Part shown: positions 7,769 through 19,146 of the stretch, one piece after another | How the letters are laid out: each line of letters begins with the position of its first letter | Position numbering within the stretch: the stretch's first letter is position 1 | Source of the DNA: Kribbella flavida DSM 17836 | Lineage (GTDB): Bacteria; Actinomycetota; Actinomycetes; Propionibacteriales; Kribbellaceae | Length of the DNA stretch: 64,000 nt | Assembly (NCBI RefSeq): GCF_000024345.1 | Contig: NC_013729.1 | Location: forward strand, 2,480,001-2,544,000 | Reading direction: 5' to 3' | Notes under the pieces: model-generated | The model's database searches: none | What the model was told of the DNA's origin: nothing | Seen by the model: the letters and a program-made list of their open reading frames with translations, nothing else | Made by a program: the position numbers and the translations under genes

Positions 7769-10700
7769 GTGCCAGCTTCTGCCCGCGGGCGCCTCACGGT
7801 GCTCGCCGTCGCCACCCTCAGCGCCAGTGCGCTGGTGGCCACGGTCGTCACCCACGCGACCGCTTCCACCCCGACCACGTCCACCGTCGCCGGGCCGCCG
7901 GTCAAGGAGTCCTCGACCGGCGCGTACATCGTGCAACTGGACGACTCCCCGGTCGCCGAGTACGACGGTGACATCGCCGGCCTGCCCGCCACCCGGGCGC
8001 TGCCCGGCGGCAAGCTGGTCCGCGACGCGACGCAGGTCGTCTCCTACGTCCAGCACCTCGGCCGCGAGCGGGCCGCCGTGCTCAACCAGGTCCCGGCCGT
8101 CCGGAAGCTGTACGACTACAACTACACGTACGCCGGTTTCTCGGCGCGGATGTCGCACGACGAGGCGGTCAAGCTGGCCAAGGCCTCCGGTGTGAAGAGC
8201 GTCGAGCCGAGCGAGCTGCAGCACCAGGACACCGTCGACACCCCGCGGTACCTCGGGCTGTCCGGTCGGGGCGGCGCCTGGCAGCAGGCCGGCGGCGTCG
8301 AGAAGGCGGGAGACGGCGTCATCGTCGGCGTGCTCGACTCCGGCTACGTGCCCGAGCGGGCCAGCTTCGCGCCGCTCAAGACCACCAAGGCGTCCGACGC
8401 GCTGATCGCGAAGAAGTGGAAGGGCACCTGCCAGGTCGGCACCGAGGCCCCCGTCGCCTGCAACAACAAGGTGATCGGCGCCCGCTACTTCAACGCCGGC
8501 ATCGGCACCCGCCCGATCGCGGAGGAGTTCACCTCGCCGCGCGACTACGGCGGCCACGGCACCCACACCGCGAGTACGGCGGCCGGCAACCACGGCGTCG
8601 ACATGTCCGTGCTCGGCCGCGACTACGGCAAGGGCTCGGGCATCGCCCCGCAGGCCCGGCTGGCGATCTACAAGGTCCTCTGGGCCGTCGACGCGACCGG
8701 TGGCGGCAGCGGCACCGACGCGGACATCGTGGCCGGCATCGACGCGGCGGTCGCCGACGGCGTCGACGTGATCAACTACTCGATCTCCGGCAGCGGCTCG
8801 ACCTTCGTGAACGCGACCGGGCTGGCCTTTCTGCGGGCCGCGAAGGCCGGCGTCTTCGTCTCCACCAGCGCGGGCAACACCGGGCCGGGCGTCAGCACGG
8901 TCGGCAAGAACTACCCGTGGGTGACGACCGTTGCCAACGGCACGCACGACCGCGAGGTGCAGACCACGGTCACCCTCGGCAACGGCAAGTCGTTCACCGG
9001 CGCGGGCATCGGCGCCGGTACGCCGAGCTCGCCGGTGATCCTCGCCAAGGACGCCGGACTGGCCGGCGCCAACCCGACTAACCTGGTGCTCTGCATGCCG
9101 GGCACGCTCGACCCGGCCAAGGTGACCGGCAAGATCGTCGTCTGCGACCGCGGCGTCAGCGCCCGGGTCGACAAGAGCCTGCAGGTCAAGAACGCCGGTG
9201 GTGTCGGCGTCATCCTGGTCAACCCGACGGCCAGCACGCTGGACTCCGACCTGCACTCGGTGCCGACCGTGCACCTGGACCACGTGGCCGGGCCCGAGGT
9301 CAAGGCGTACGTCGAGAGCACCCCGAACCCGACCGCCCAGATCGGCGCCGCCCAGACCGTCCGGGTGAACGCGCCGAAGGTGGCCGCCAGCTCCAGCCGC
9401 GGTCCGGCCCTGGCCGGCAACGGTGACCTGCTCAAGCCGGACGTGATGGCCCCGGGCACGAACGTGCTCGCCGCCACCAGCGCGTTCAGTGCGGCCGGAG
9501 GGCAGTACGCGTTCATGAGCGGTACGTCGATGGCCGCGCCGCACATCGCCGGCGCCGCCGCGGTGATCAAGGGCCGTAACCCGAGCTGGTCCCCGATGGC
9601 GATCAAGTCGGCGCTGCTGACCACCGCGACCACGCTGGACACCGCCGGCAACCCGATCCAGAACGACTCCGGCTCGCCGGGTACGCCGTTCGGCTACGGC
9701 TCCGGCCTGATGCAGCCGAAGAAGGCGATGAACCCGGGCCTGGTCTACGACTCGTCGTACGACGACTGGGCGCGGTTCGTCTGCGGCTCCGGTCAGGTGC
9801 CGGCGACGCACGAGCTGTGCGCGCAGGGCAAGATCGACCCGAGCGACCTGAACTACCCGACCATCGCGATCGGGGACCTGGCCGGCAAGCAGACCGTCAC
9901 GCGGACCGTGCGCAACGTCGGCAAGCTGCCCGAGGCCTACTTCCCGAAGGTCGAGGGCCTGACCGGCTTCAAGGTGTCGGTGACGCCGAAGGTGCTGGTG
10001 CTGCTGCCGGGCGCGAGCGCGAAGTACAAGGTGACGATCGAGCACAACGGGGCGCCGCTGGAGCAGTACTCGTTCGGCAAGCTCCACCTGCGCTCCGCCA
10101 AGCACGTGGTCAGCAGCACGCTCGCGGTGCGGCCGCTCACCGTGAAGGCTCCGCCGCAGGTCAACGGGACCGGTGTGGCCGGCTCCGTCCAGGTGCCGAT
10201 CACCGCCGGCTACACCGGCACGCTGCAGACCTCCGCCGTCGGCCTGACCGCCGCCGGCACGAACGAGGCGGCGCTGAAGAACCCGGGTGGCGTCTCGTTC
10301 CCGAACACCAACCCGGCGGCCAACGACCACGTCGCCAAGAGCACCGTCACGGTGCCGGCCGGGACCAAGTACGCCCGGTTCTCCACCTTCGACGCGGACT
10401 ACCCGGCAGGCACCGACCTCGACGTGTACGTCTACCGCGCCGGTACGACGACTCTGCTGGGCAGCAGCACCGGCGGCACCGCCGAGGAAGAGGTCAACCT
10501 GCCGGCCCCGGCAGCCGGTTCGTACGACGTCTACGTCGACTTGTACGCAGGTGCGAACGAGCAGGCCGTCAAGCTGCACCACTGGGAGCTGACCACCGCG
10601 GCCGGCAACCTGACGGCGACACCGGCCTCGCAGAGCGTCCAGGCCGCGGGACAGACTTCTGTCACCGCGACCTGGACCGGCCTGACCACCGGCACTCGCT

Positions 10701-10771
10701 ACCTGGGCCTGTTGTCGTACACCGACGGCGCGGACGGCTCCGGCTCGACGGTGGTCCGGGTGGACAGCTAG
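7769..10771 (+). CDS. Secreted S8 subtilisin-like serine protease with PA insert
   Basis: The 1000-residue protein has a signal peptide (about 1-32), an inhibitor I9-type propeptide (about 50-155), then a subtilase domain with the catalytic triad D190 (GVLDSGY), H263 (GGHGTHTAST) and S587 (SGTSMAAPHIAG). A protease-associated (PA) domain is inserted at about residues 420-520 (GKIVVCDRG, NAGGVGVILVN). The C-terminal ~300 residues look like Fn3-like beta domains. The layout resembles large plant-type and actinobacterial subtilases. GTG start with GGAGGA just upstream. It probably degrades extracellular protein. Its stop codon overlaps the stop of the convergent gene at 10768. Confidence 0.93.
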   Translation: MPASARGRLTVLAVATLSASALVATVVTHATASTPTTSTVAGPPVKESSTGAYIVQLDDSPVAEYDGDIAGLPATRALPGGKLVRDATQVVSYVQHLGRERAAVLNQVPAVRKLYDYNYTYAGFSARMSHDEAVKLAKASGVKSVEPSELQHQDTVDTPRYLGLSGRGGAWQQAGGVEKAGDGVIVGVLDSGYVPERASFAPLKTTKASDALIAKKWKGTCQVGTEAPVACNNKVIGARYFNAGIGTRPIAEEFTSPRDYGGHGTHTASTAAGNHGVDMSVLGRDYGKGSGIAPQARLAIYKVLWAVDATGGGSGTDADIVAGIDAAVADGVDVINYSISGSGSTFVNATGLAFLRAAKAGVFVSTSAGNTGPGVSTVGKNYPWVTTVANGTHDREVQTTVTLGNGKSFTGAGIGAGTPSSPVILAKDAGLAGANPTNLVLCMPGTLDPAKVTGKIVVCDRGVSARVDKSLQVKNAGGVGVILVNPTASTLDSDLHSVPTVHLDHVAGPEVKAYVESTPNPTAQIGAAQTVRVNAPKVAASSSRGPALAGNGDLLKPDVMAPGTNVLAATSAFSAAGGQYAFMSGTSMAAPHIAGAAAVIKGRNPSWSPMAIKSALLTTATTLDTAGNPIQNDSGSPGTPFGYGSGLMQPKKAMNPGLVYDSSYDDWARFVCGSGQVPATHELCAQGKIDPSDLNYPTIAIGDLAGKQTVTRTVRNVGKLPEAYFPKVEGLTGFKVSVTPKVLVLLPGASAKYKVTIEHNGAPLEQYSFGKLHLRSAKHVVSSTLAVRPLTVKAPPQVNGTGVAGSVQVPITAGYTGTLQTSAVGLTAAGTNEAALKNPGGVSFPNTNPAANDHVAKSTVTVPAGTKYARFSTFDADYPAGTDLDVYVYRAGTTTLLGSSTGGTAEEEVNLPAPAAGSYDVYVDLYAGANEQAVKLHHWELTTAAGNLTATPASQSVQAAGQTSVTATWTGLTTGTRYLGLLSYTDGADGSGSTVVRVDS

Positions 10772-11898
10772 GACAGACCGAGACCGATCCTGGTGCCTGC
10801 CGGCACGTTGTACACCGACCGGCAGGCACCGGTGGTCACGTCGCAGCGGAAGACGGTCTCCGGCGGCGCCGAGCCGCCGGAACTGAGATCGGTGGCCACC
10901 ACGAGGAGGTGGGTGGCGTCCTCGAACCGCGGCAAGGACAGGTGGCGGTCGCCGGGCAGTTCGAGCGTGATCCTCCGGCCCGTCGCCACGTCGACAGCGA
11001 GCCTCTGATCGAGGTTGACCATCGTGGCGCCGTCGAGCGAGAGGGCGGCGTAGACCTGCGTCTTCACCGCCCCGCACTGCTCGCGATCGACGGCCAGACC
11101 GCCGTCCCGCGGGGTTCCGGCCCGCAGACAGGTCGCGCCACCCTTCCTGGTGACCGCAAGGACGCGCTCCGTCCCCGGCTGAACGATCAGGTGGGCGGCG
11201 TACTCCGGGACGTCGAGCTCGACGAGCCGATCGGTGCCGGGCCGCCACAGCTGGGGCTTGACGCTCGACGAGTACTCCTCGATGAGCCAGACGCCCTGAT
11301 GGTTCCAGCCGGTCGGAGTGATGAGCCCCATCGGCGCGACCATGCTGTCGGTCTCTGCGCCGGTCGCGACGTCGAGGATCACCAGCCTGGTCTTGCCCCG
11401 GTCTGCCGGTACCGCCGTCACCACGTGACGGCGGTCGGGCGACAGCCGGAAACCGAGCGTGTCAGCCGGGCCGAACGGCTTGACGCTGCCGTCGGTGCGC
11501 AGCAGGCCGAGTCGAAAAGATCGCGTCCCTTGCGCTTGAGTCTGGATCAGCCAGCCGCCGTCCACCCGTGCGGTGTCCCGGAAGGACGGGAGACCGACGT
11601 CGAGCGGCACCGAGGTCTCGCCGTCGTGCAGGGTCAGTGCATCTGTCCCCAGGACGAAGGGCACGCCGAGGCCCGTACCGGGCCGCTCGGCCAGTACACG
11701 GTCGGGACCGGACACACGCGCCACCAGCGGCACCACCAGAACCAGGACGGCGCCGATCGCCGCGGCTGCCATCAGGACCGGCCAGAGGTGTCGCTTCGGA
11801 GTCGCGGACTCGTCCAGGCCCGGGGGCTCGGCGTCGTCGGCCACAGAGGCAGCCCGGGCGTGCAGGTAGTCGCGGAGGCGGGTCTCGGTGTCGGTCAT
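10768..11898 (-). CDS. Membrane protein coupled to a SigE-family sigma factor (possible anti-sigma partner)
   Basis: This 376-residue protein has a short cytoplasmic N-terminus (MTDTETRLRDYLHARAASV), one membrane helix at about residues 38-60 (LMAAAAIGAVLVLVVPLVA) and a long outside part of repeated beta-strand units resembling a WD40/beta-propeller. No HxxxCxxC zinc anti-sigma motif is present. Its ATG overlaps the sigma-factor stop by 4 nt (ATGA), so the two are translationally coupled. By analogy with other sigma/partner pairs it may sense an envelope signal and hold the sigma factor; this is inference from position and topology only. Confidence 0.65.
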   Translation of the reverse strand: MTDTETRLRDYLHARAASVADDAEPPGLDESATPKRHLWPVLMAAAAIGAVLVLVVPLVARVSGPDRVLAERPGTGLGVPFVLGTDALTLHDGETSVPLDVGLPSFRDTARVDGGWLIQTQAQGTRSFRLGLLRTDGSVKPFGPADTLGFRLSPDRRHVVTAVPADRGKTRLVILDVATGAETDSMVAPMGLITPTGWNHQGVWLIEEYSSSVKPQLWRPGTDRLVELDVPEYAAHLIVQPGTERVLAVTRKGGATCLRAGTPRDGGLAVDREQCGAVKTQVYAALSLDGATMVNLDQRLAVDVATGRRITLELPGDRHLSLPRFEDATHLLVVATDLSSGGSAPPETVFRCDVTTGACRSVYNVPAGTRIGLGLS

Positions 11899-12425
11899 CG
11901 GGATTCCTTCAGCTGCTCGGTCAGGATCCCGAGCCCTCGCGACGCGGTGGAGCGTGCGGTCGACTCGCTGATCCCGAGGATCTGGGCGATCTCGGCGTGC
12001 GGCAGGTCGAGGTAGTAGCGCAGGACCAGGACCTCGCGGGTGCGGGTGGGCAGCTTGCGCAGCGCCTGTTGCACCTCGAGGCGGTCCTCACTGAGCACGA
12101 CCTCGCTCTCCGCCGAGATTTCCGGCCGCAGGGCCGGAGGGGTGTAGAGGCGGGCCACCCGGCGTCTGCGCAGGACGGACCGGCTTCGGTTGAGCACGGT
12201 CGTCCGCAGGTAGCCGAGCGCCTTGTCGGCGTCGTCCAGCGGCCAGCGCCGGTACAGCTCGGCGAAGGCCTCCTGCACCAGGTCCTCCGCCGACTGCCGG
12301 TCGTCGACCACCAGGACGGCCAGCCGCACCAGCCCCAGCCAGTGCTGCCGGTACAGCCTCGACACCGCGGCCGGCGCGTCGTCAGGCACCGGTACGGCGC
12401 CAGCTGGTCGCCCGATGCTCACCAT
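11895..12425 (-). CDS. SigE-family RNA polymerase sigma factor (ECF type)
   Basis: The ~176-residue protein has region 2 (LYRQHWLGLVRLAVLVVDD...AEDLVQEAFAELYRRW) and region 4 with an HTH (LPTRTREVLVLRYYLDLPHAEIAQILGISESTARS). It lacks other sigma regions, as expected for a small ECF sigma factor. It is coupled to the downstream membrane protein through an ATGA overlap. The start is uncertain: the ATG at 12425 is used here, but a GTG at 12437 is possible and neither has a clear ribosome site. Target promoters are unknown. Confidence 0.85.
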   Translation of the reverse strand: MVSIGRPAGAVPVPDDAPAAVSRLYRQHWLGLVRLAVLVVDDRQSAEDLVQEAFAELYRRWPLDDADKALGYLRTTVLNRSRSVLRRRRVARLYTPPALRPEISAESEVVLSEDRLEVQQALRKLPTRTREVLVLRYYLDLPHAEIAQILGISESTARSTASRGLGILTEQLKESR

Positions 12426-12433
12426 TGGATTCG

Positions 12434-13369
12434 TCACACCCAGAAGACGCCTGGCAGGGCGGAACGCTGCATCAACCGAGTCGGTCGCGGAGCCAGTCGA
12501 GATGGATGAGGGCGCTCTGACGCTGCCAATCGCGCAGTGGGCAGTCCTGGCGGGGCCGGCTGGGCGCTGCCCCACCATTGCCCGCCTGCGATCGCGGCGA
12601 TGAAACCGGTGATGCCCAGGTCGTCCGGAAGCTCCGGCAGCGCCACGGAGTCGTACATGTCGGCGTACAGGATCACCGTGTCGGCCCAGCGTGGCGCGAG
12701 GGCGGCGTGCGCCCAGTCCACGAACACCACCCGCTGCTCGGTGACCAGGATGTTGTCGGCTCGCAGGTCCCAGTGCGACAGCGCCTTGCCCTCCGCCAGC
12801 GCCGCGACCCCGGTCCGGGCCAGCGCGGCCAGCTCCGCCTCGCGCCCGGCGACCCAGTCCGGTACGGCGAGGCCGTCGGCGATCACCAGGTCCCACCGGC
12901 TCAGGAACGCCTCACTGCGTACGGCGGCGACCGGCGCCTCCGGCCACGGCGAGGGGTCCAGCGCGTCGGACAGCTGCGCCAGCGCGCCCAAAACGCGGTC
13001 GACGTCCGCGGGACGCCACGGGTGCGGCGGCAGATACCCGTCGATGTCTTCGAGCAGCAGCGCGACCCACCGGCCGTCGTCGTAGGTGTCGTAGACAACC
13101 GGGGCGTGCGGCAACGGCGTGATCGCGGTCATGGCGGCGATCTCGTTGCGGAACAACTGCGGGGTGTCCGGGTTGAGCTCGGCGCCGACGGCCTTGACGA
13201 AGGCACGGCGGCCGGACGCGGTGACCAGCCGGGCGGCGACGCCGGGGGAGAAGCCGCCCTGCTGGGTAGTGGCCGAGACGACCTGGGAACCGAGCACGCG
13301 CTCCACCCAGCCGCGGACCGCCGGCGGGACCTTCTCGTAGGGCAACCGGACGCCCACTGCGTGTGCCAT
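12434..13369 (-). CDS. Aminoglycoside phosphotransferase (APH)-family kinase, C-terminus frameshifted
   Basis: The product starts MAHAVGVRLPYEKVPPAVRGW. It has the kinase-like fold with a nucleotide-binding Lys (RRAFVKAVG), the catalytic loop SHWDLRADNILV and the metal-binding VFVDWAHAA. Substrate is unknown; most such actinobacterial proteins are uncharacterised. After GLPT (about 12538) the frame turns into Arg/Pro-rich sequence ending at 12434. A one-base shift at the GGG run 12539-12541 restores the family-like ending LRDWQRQSALIHLDWLRDRLG with a stop at 12472-12474. The true gene is therefore probably 12472-13369. The frame's 33 extra upstream codons are ignored because the MAHAVG start fits the family better. 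Confidence 0.8.
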   Translation of the reverse strand: MAHAVGVRLPYEKVPPAVRGWVERVLGSQVVSATTQQGGFSPGVAARLVTASGRRAFVKAVGAELNPDTPQLFRNEIAAMTAITPLPHAPVVYDTYDDGRWVALLLEDIDGYLPPHPWRPADVDRVLGALAQLSDALDPSPWPEAPVAAVRSEAFLSRWDLVIADGLAVPDWVAGREAELAALARTGVAALAEGKALSHWDLRADNILVTEQRVVFVDWAHAALAPRWADTVILYADMYDSVALPELPDDLGITGFIAAIAGGQWWGSAQPAPPGLPTARLAASERPHPSRLAPRPTRLMQRSALPGVFWV

Positions 13370-13519
13370 ACCTCGACAGCCTAGGTCCCGGCCGCTCGGG
13401 CGGCAGGGCATTTTCCGGGCCGCACCGGGGGCCGGGAACCGCGGATGCGGAAACGGCTGGCGCGTCATGGGATGATGAAGTGATCACCGCACCACCCCTG
13501 AGACGAACTGGATCCCTCC

Positions 13520-15406
<1,887 letters not shown>

Positions 15407-16321
15407 GTGCCGGCGGTCGAGATCCCGGCCGGCTTCCTGGTCGTCGGCACCCGGGGCCCGGACTGGCGCGCCTGGCTGGACCGCCTGCCCCGGCTGACCC
15501 AGGAGCTGCTGGCCGAGTGGGAGTTGGCGGTCGACGGCGGTACGGCGTACGGGAACTGCGCGATCGTGCTGCCGGTGCGGACGGCGGACGGGCAGCGGGC
15601 GGTGCTGAAGGTGCAGTTCCCGCACTGGGAGGCCGAGACCGAGCACCTCGCGCTGCGGGCCTGGGACGGCAACGGCGTGGTCAAGCTGCTCCGGGCCGAC
15701 CCGCGCCGGTTCGCGATGCTGCTCGAGCGCCTGGAACCGCGGGACCTGACCGGTGTCGACGACCGGGAGGCCTGCGAGATCGTCGGGTCCGTGCTGCCGC
15801 GGCTCAACGTCGCCGCCGGACCGCAGTACCGGACCCTGTCGGGGGAGCTGAAGCGCTGGATCGAGGACTTTCGCGCCCTGCCCGCCTCCGCCCCGGTCCC
15901 GCACCGGTACGTCGAGCAGGCGATCTCGCTGGCGCAGGACTTCGTCGCCGACCCCGCCTGCGACGGCCGGCTGATCCACACCGACCTGCACTACGACAAC
16001 GTGCTCGCCGGTGAGCGCGAACCCTGGCTGGTGATCGACCCGAAGCCGCTGTCCGGCGACCCGCACTACGAGATCGCGCCGCTGCTGTGGAACCGCTGGC
16101 CCGAGGTCGTTGCCTCCGGCGACATCCGGTTCCGGGTCCGGTCCCGCTTCTACACCGCGATCGACGCCGCCGGTCTGGACGAGGACCGGGCTCGCGACTG
16201 GGTGATCGTCCGGCAGATGCTCAACGTGCTGTGGACGCTCAAGGAAGCCGGCACCGACGAGTCCCTGCCGCAGGACTGGCTGACCCGCAACATCGCCGTC
16301 GTCAAGGCGATCCAGGACTAG
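15407..16321 (+). CDS. Streptomycin 6-kinase/hydroxyurea-resistance-type kinase (APH6 family)
   Basis: The 304-residue protein has the kinase fold with YGNCAIVLPV, the nucleotide-binding AVLKVQFP, the catalytic LIHTDLHYDNVLAG and the metal-binding WLVIDPKPLSGDP that marks the aminoglycoside/hydroxyurea antibiotic resistance kinase family. The GTG start follows the lepA stop with no spacing, so it depends on the lepA transcript. Resistance is possible, but many members have unknown substrates. It is not closely similar to the kinase on the other side of lepA. Confidence 0.85.
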   Translation: MPAVEIPAGFLVVGTRGPDWRAWLDRLPRLTQELLAEWELAVDGGTAYGNCAIVLPVRTADGQRAVLKVQFPHWEAETEHLALRAWDGNGVVKLLRADPRRFAMLLERLEPRDLTGVDDREACEIVGSVLPRLNVAAGPQYRTLSGELKRWIEDFRALPASAPVPHRYVEQAISLAQDFVADPACDGRLIHTDLHYDNVLAGEREPWLVIDPKPLSGDPHYEIAPLLWNRWPEVVASGDIRFRVRSRFYTAIDAAGLDEDRARDWVIVRQMLNVLWTLKEAGTDESLPQDWLTRNIAVVKAIQD

Positions 16322-16368
16322 GGCGAAACTCAGTGGAGTCCGCGCGCGTGCCGGGGGAGGATGCTGGC

Positions 16369-17052
16369 ATGCGGGTGCTGACGGTGAACGTGGTGAAGGA
16401 GCTGATCCCGGGGCCCAAGGAGTCGGGCTGGACGGCGATCGACAAGCGGCCGCAGGCCGGGCGGGTTCCGGTGGGGGAGCTGGGGCTGCGCGGGGACCGG
16501 CAGTGTGACACCGCGAACCACGGCGGACCGGACCAGGCGGTCTACGCGTACGCCGAGGAGGACGCGCTGTGGTGGAGCGAGCAGCTGGGCCGGGAGATCC
16601 CGACCGGACTGTTCGGCGAGAACCTGCGGACCGCCGGCGTCGATCTCACCGGGGCTCTGATCGGTGAGGTGTGGCGGATCGGCGACGGCGACGACGCCGT
16701 CGAGCTGATGGTGCGGGCGCCACGAATCCCCTGCATCACGTTCCAGTACCGGATGGGGATTGCGCGCTGGGTGAAGCGGTTCCACGAGGCAGGGCGGCCC
16801 GGGGTGTACTGCAAGGTGCTGAAGCCGGGTGCGATCGGAGCGGGCGACCCCATCACGGTGGTGAGCCGGCCGGACCACGAGGTCACCGCCGGGGTGATGT
16901 TCGCGGCGCAGGACGGGCCCAAGATGCAGACGATGCTGGACTCCGGCGTCGACCTGATGAACGAGCTCCGGGAGACCGCGCGCCGGGTCGCCGGCCGCAC
17001 CCAGGTCTCGCCGTCCGCCGAGGGCCAGGACCCGGGCAGTTCCGGCCGGTGA
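16369..17052 (+). CDS. MOSC domain-containing protein
   Basis: The 227-residue product begins MRVLTVNVVKELIPGPKESGW after a GGGGAGG ribosome site. The MOSC beta-barrel is recognised from GLRGDRQCDTANHGGPDQAVYAY, LFGENLRT and the conserved Cys in RAPRIPCITFQYRM. MOSC proteins of this YiiM-like type bind molybdenum cofactor, and some reduce N-hydroxylated compounds. Its TGA overlaps the GTG of the following MFS gene by 3 nt, so the two are probably co-translated. The open frame upstream to 16087 lies inside the kinase gene and is ignored. Confidence 0.88.
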   Translation: MRVLTVNVVKELIPGPKESGWTAIDKRPQAGRVPVGELGLRGDRQCDTANHGGPDQAVYAYAEEDALWWSEQLGREIPTGLFGENLRTAGVDLTGALIGEVWRIGDGDDAVELMVRAPRIPCITFQYRMGIARWVKRFHEAGRPGVYCKVLKPGAIGAGDPITVVSRPDHEVTAGVMFAAQDGPKMQTMLDSGVDLMNELRETARRVAGRTQVSPSAEGQDPGSSGR

Positions 17053-18278
17053 AGGGCGTGATCCCGGCGCCGGGCCCGTTGCGGGCGCTGGCCCTGGCCA
17101 CCCTGCTCAGCCGGATCGGCAGCGGGCTGCTGATGACGGTCAGCGTGCTCTACTTCACCCGCATCGTCGGTCTCTCGGTCGCCGAGGTCGGCGTCGGGCT
17201 GACCGTCGCCGGGTTGTTCGGTCTGCTGTCGGCCGTCCCGCTCGGCCACCTCGCCGACCGTCGAGGGCCGCGCGGGCTCTTCGTCCTGCTCAGCTGCACG
17301 GTCGCGTTGCTGTCGCTGCTCTACCTGCTCGTCGACTCGTTCTGGCAGTTCCTCGTCGTCGCGGTGATCGTCACCGTGCTCGACCGCGGCACCGGCGCCG
17401 TCCGGGCCGCGCTGATCGCCGCCGTCACCCAGGGCTCGGAGCGGGTCGCCGCCCGGGCGTACCTGCGGGCGGTCACGAACATCGGCGTCATGGCCGGCGC
17501 CGGGATCGGTGCGCTGGCGCTGCACTACGACACTCGTACGGCGTACCAGGTGATGTTCGTGCTGGACACGGTTCTCACCTGCACGTCGGCGTTGTTCGTG
17601 CTGGCCGTGCCGCGGGTCGCGCCGCAGCCCAGGTCCGGCGACGGGCCGGTCTGGATCGCGCTGCGCGACCGCGGCTACCTCGCCGTCGCGGCGCTGAACG
17701 CGGCGATGTCGATCCACTACGCCGTGCTGGACGTCGCGATCCCGCTCTGGGTGGTCGAGCACACCGAGGCGCCGCGCTGGACCGTCGCCCTGCTGCTGAT
17801 CATCAACACCGTCGTGGTCGCGCTGTTCCAGGTCAGGTCCAGCCGCGGCATCCAGGACCCGCTCTCGGCCGCCCGCGCCACCCGGACGGCCGGATTGTTG
17901 CTGATGGCATCGATGGTGTTGTTCGCGGGCGCCTCGGGTGGCGGAGCCGTCGTCGCGGTGGCGCTGCTGGCGGTCGGCGCGCTGGTGCAGGTGATCGGCG
18001 AGTTGCTGCAGTCGTCCGGGTCGTTCCTGCTCGGCTTCGACCTCGCGTCGGACGCGGCCCAGGGCCAGTACCAGGGGGTCTGGAACACGAGCATGTCGAT
18101 CAGCACGATGGTCGCGCCGACCGTGCTGGCGCTGCTGCCGCTCGGTCTCGGCGTCCCGGGCTGGATCATTCTCGGCGGGTGGTTCGCGCTGGTCGGGGTG
18201 TTGTTCGTCCCGGTCGTCCGCTGGGCCGCGGCCCGCCGCCCAGTCCCGGCCGCCCAGCCTGCGGCGCCGCAGGTCTAG
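17049..18278 (+). CDS. MFS transporter
   Basis: The 409-residue polytopic protein has about 12 membrane helices and the motif-A-like loop GHLADRRGPRGLF between helices 2 and 3, with a second half starting near LRDRGYLAVAALNAAMS. It is probably a proton-coupled exporter; the substrate cannot be read from sequence. The GTG start is chosen because it overlaps the MOSC stop (GTGA). It is convergent with the IclR gene, whose stop lies 20 nt away. Confidence 0.85.
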   Translation: MKGVIPAPGPLRALALATLLSRIGSGLLMTVSVLYFTRIVGLSVAEVGVGLTVAGLFGLLSAVPLGHLADRRGPRGLFVLLSCTVALLSLLYLLVDSFWQFLVVAVIVTVLDRGTGAVRAALIAAVTQGSERVAARAYLRAVTNIGVMAGAGIGALALHYDTRTAYQVMFVLDTVLTCTSALFVLAVPRVAPQPRSGDGPVWIALRDRGYLAVAALNAAMSIHYAVLDVAIPLWVVEHTEAPRWTVALLLIINTVVVALFQVRSSRGIQDPLSAARATRTAGLLLMASMVLFAGASGGGAVVAVALLAVGALVQVIGELLQSSGSFLLGFDLASDAAQGQYQGVWNTSMSISTMVAPTVLALLPLGLGVPGWIILGGWFALVGVLFVPVVRWAAARRPVPAAQPAAPQV

Positions 18279-18297
18279 GGCTGTCTCCGGACACGCC

Positions 18298-19062
18298 TCA
18301 GGTCGTCGGTTCGAGGTAGCCGAGCGCGGCGGAGATCTTGCGGGCGGCCTCCATCGCCGCCGGCGCCATCAGCGCGACCTGCGCGATCGACTGCTCCAGC
18401 GACAGCGTCGAGATGCTGACCGCGGCGATCGCGCTCGCGGTGTGGTCGTGGATGACGGCGGCGACGCACCGGATGCCGGGCTCGTTCTCCTCGTCGTCGA
18501 GCGCGTAGCCACGGGACCGGACCTGGGCCAGGTCCGCCTTCAGCGCGGCCGCGGTGGTGTGGGTCAGCGGGGTGCGCGCGGGCAGACCGGTCCGGGTGAT
18601 CAGCGCGTCGAGCGCCTCGTCGTCCTTCTCGGCCAGCAGTGCCTTGCCGATGCCGGTGCAGTGCAACCAGAAGGCCTTGCCGACGCGGGACGGCATCCGG
18701 TACGGCTTGGGGCCGTCGAGCCGGGCGATGTAGATCGCCTCGTCCCCGTTCAGCAGCCCGACGTGCACCGTGCACCGGGTCTGCGCGACGAGGTCGGCCA
18801 GCACCGGTCGGGCCACGGTGGCCAGGTCGACGTTCGTCAGCGCGTGCCCGGCGAGCCGCAGCGCCTTCGGGCCCGGGTGGTAGGACCCGTCCTCGGCCTG
18901 CGCGACGAACTCGTGCTCGACCAGCGACGCCATGATCCGGTGCACGGTCGACTTGGCCAGGCCGGTGGCCGTCACCACGTCGGTGAACCGGGAGTGCTCG
19001 AGCACCGCGTCGAGCACCATCAGCGTCTTGTCGATGGCCGAAGGGGAACTCATGTCGCTCAT
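18298..19062 (-). CDS. IclR-family transcriptional regulator (KdgR-like role)
   Basis: The 254-residue protein has a winged-helix N-terminus (MVLDAVLEHSRFTDVVTATGLAKSTVHRIMASL) and an IclR effector domain with LHCTGIGKALLAE and the C-terminal GIRCVAAVIHDH...AAVSIS. IclR proteins often control sugar-acid catabolism, and kduD and kduI follow on the same strand. Repeated GTTC-N9-GAAC sites upstream of kduI are its likely operators (inference). A GAGGTGACAGG ribosome site precedes the first ATG; a second in-frame ATG lies three codons later. Confidence 0.9.
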   Translation of the reverse strand: MSDMSSPSAIDKTLMVLDAVLEHSRFTDVVTATGLAKSTVHRIMASLVEHEFVAQAEDGSYHPGPKALRLAGHALTNVDLATVARPVLADLVAQTRCTVHVGLLNGDEAIYIARLDGPKPYRMPSRVGKAFWLHCTGIGKALLAEKDDEALDALITRTGLPARTPLTHTTAAALKADLAQVRSRGYALDDEENEPGIRCVAAVIHDHTASAIAAVSISTLSLEQSIAQVALMAPAAMEAARKISAALGYLEPTT

Positions 19063-19146
19063 CCTGTCACCTCTGTGCTGGTCGTCCGCACCCTCTGTGG
19101 CACCCCCCGGTACGCCGTACGCCGGGAGCCGCGCCTGGCGTACCGG

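Noticed and set aside
7679..11248. 1189-codon minus-strand frame under the subtilase gene
   Set aside because: It mirrors the third-position GC bias of the real gene, is Arg/Gly/Val-rich and has no recognisable domain. The subtilase on the plus strand has a complete catalytic triad.
12434..12437. GTGA overlap suggesting coupling of the kinase and the sigma gene
   Set aside because: The kinase stop at 12434 lies in the wrong frame; the likely true stop is at 12472-12474, so the overlap is probably accidental.
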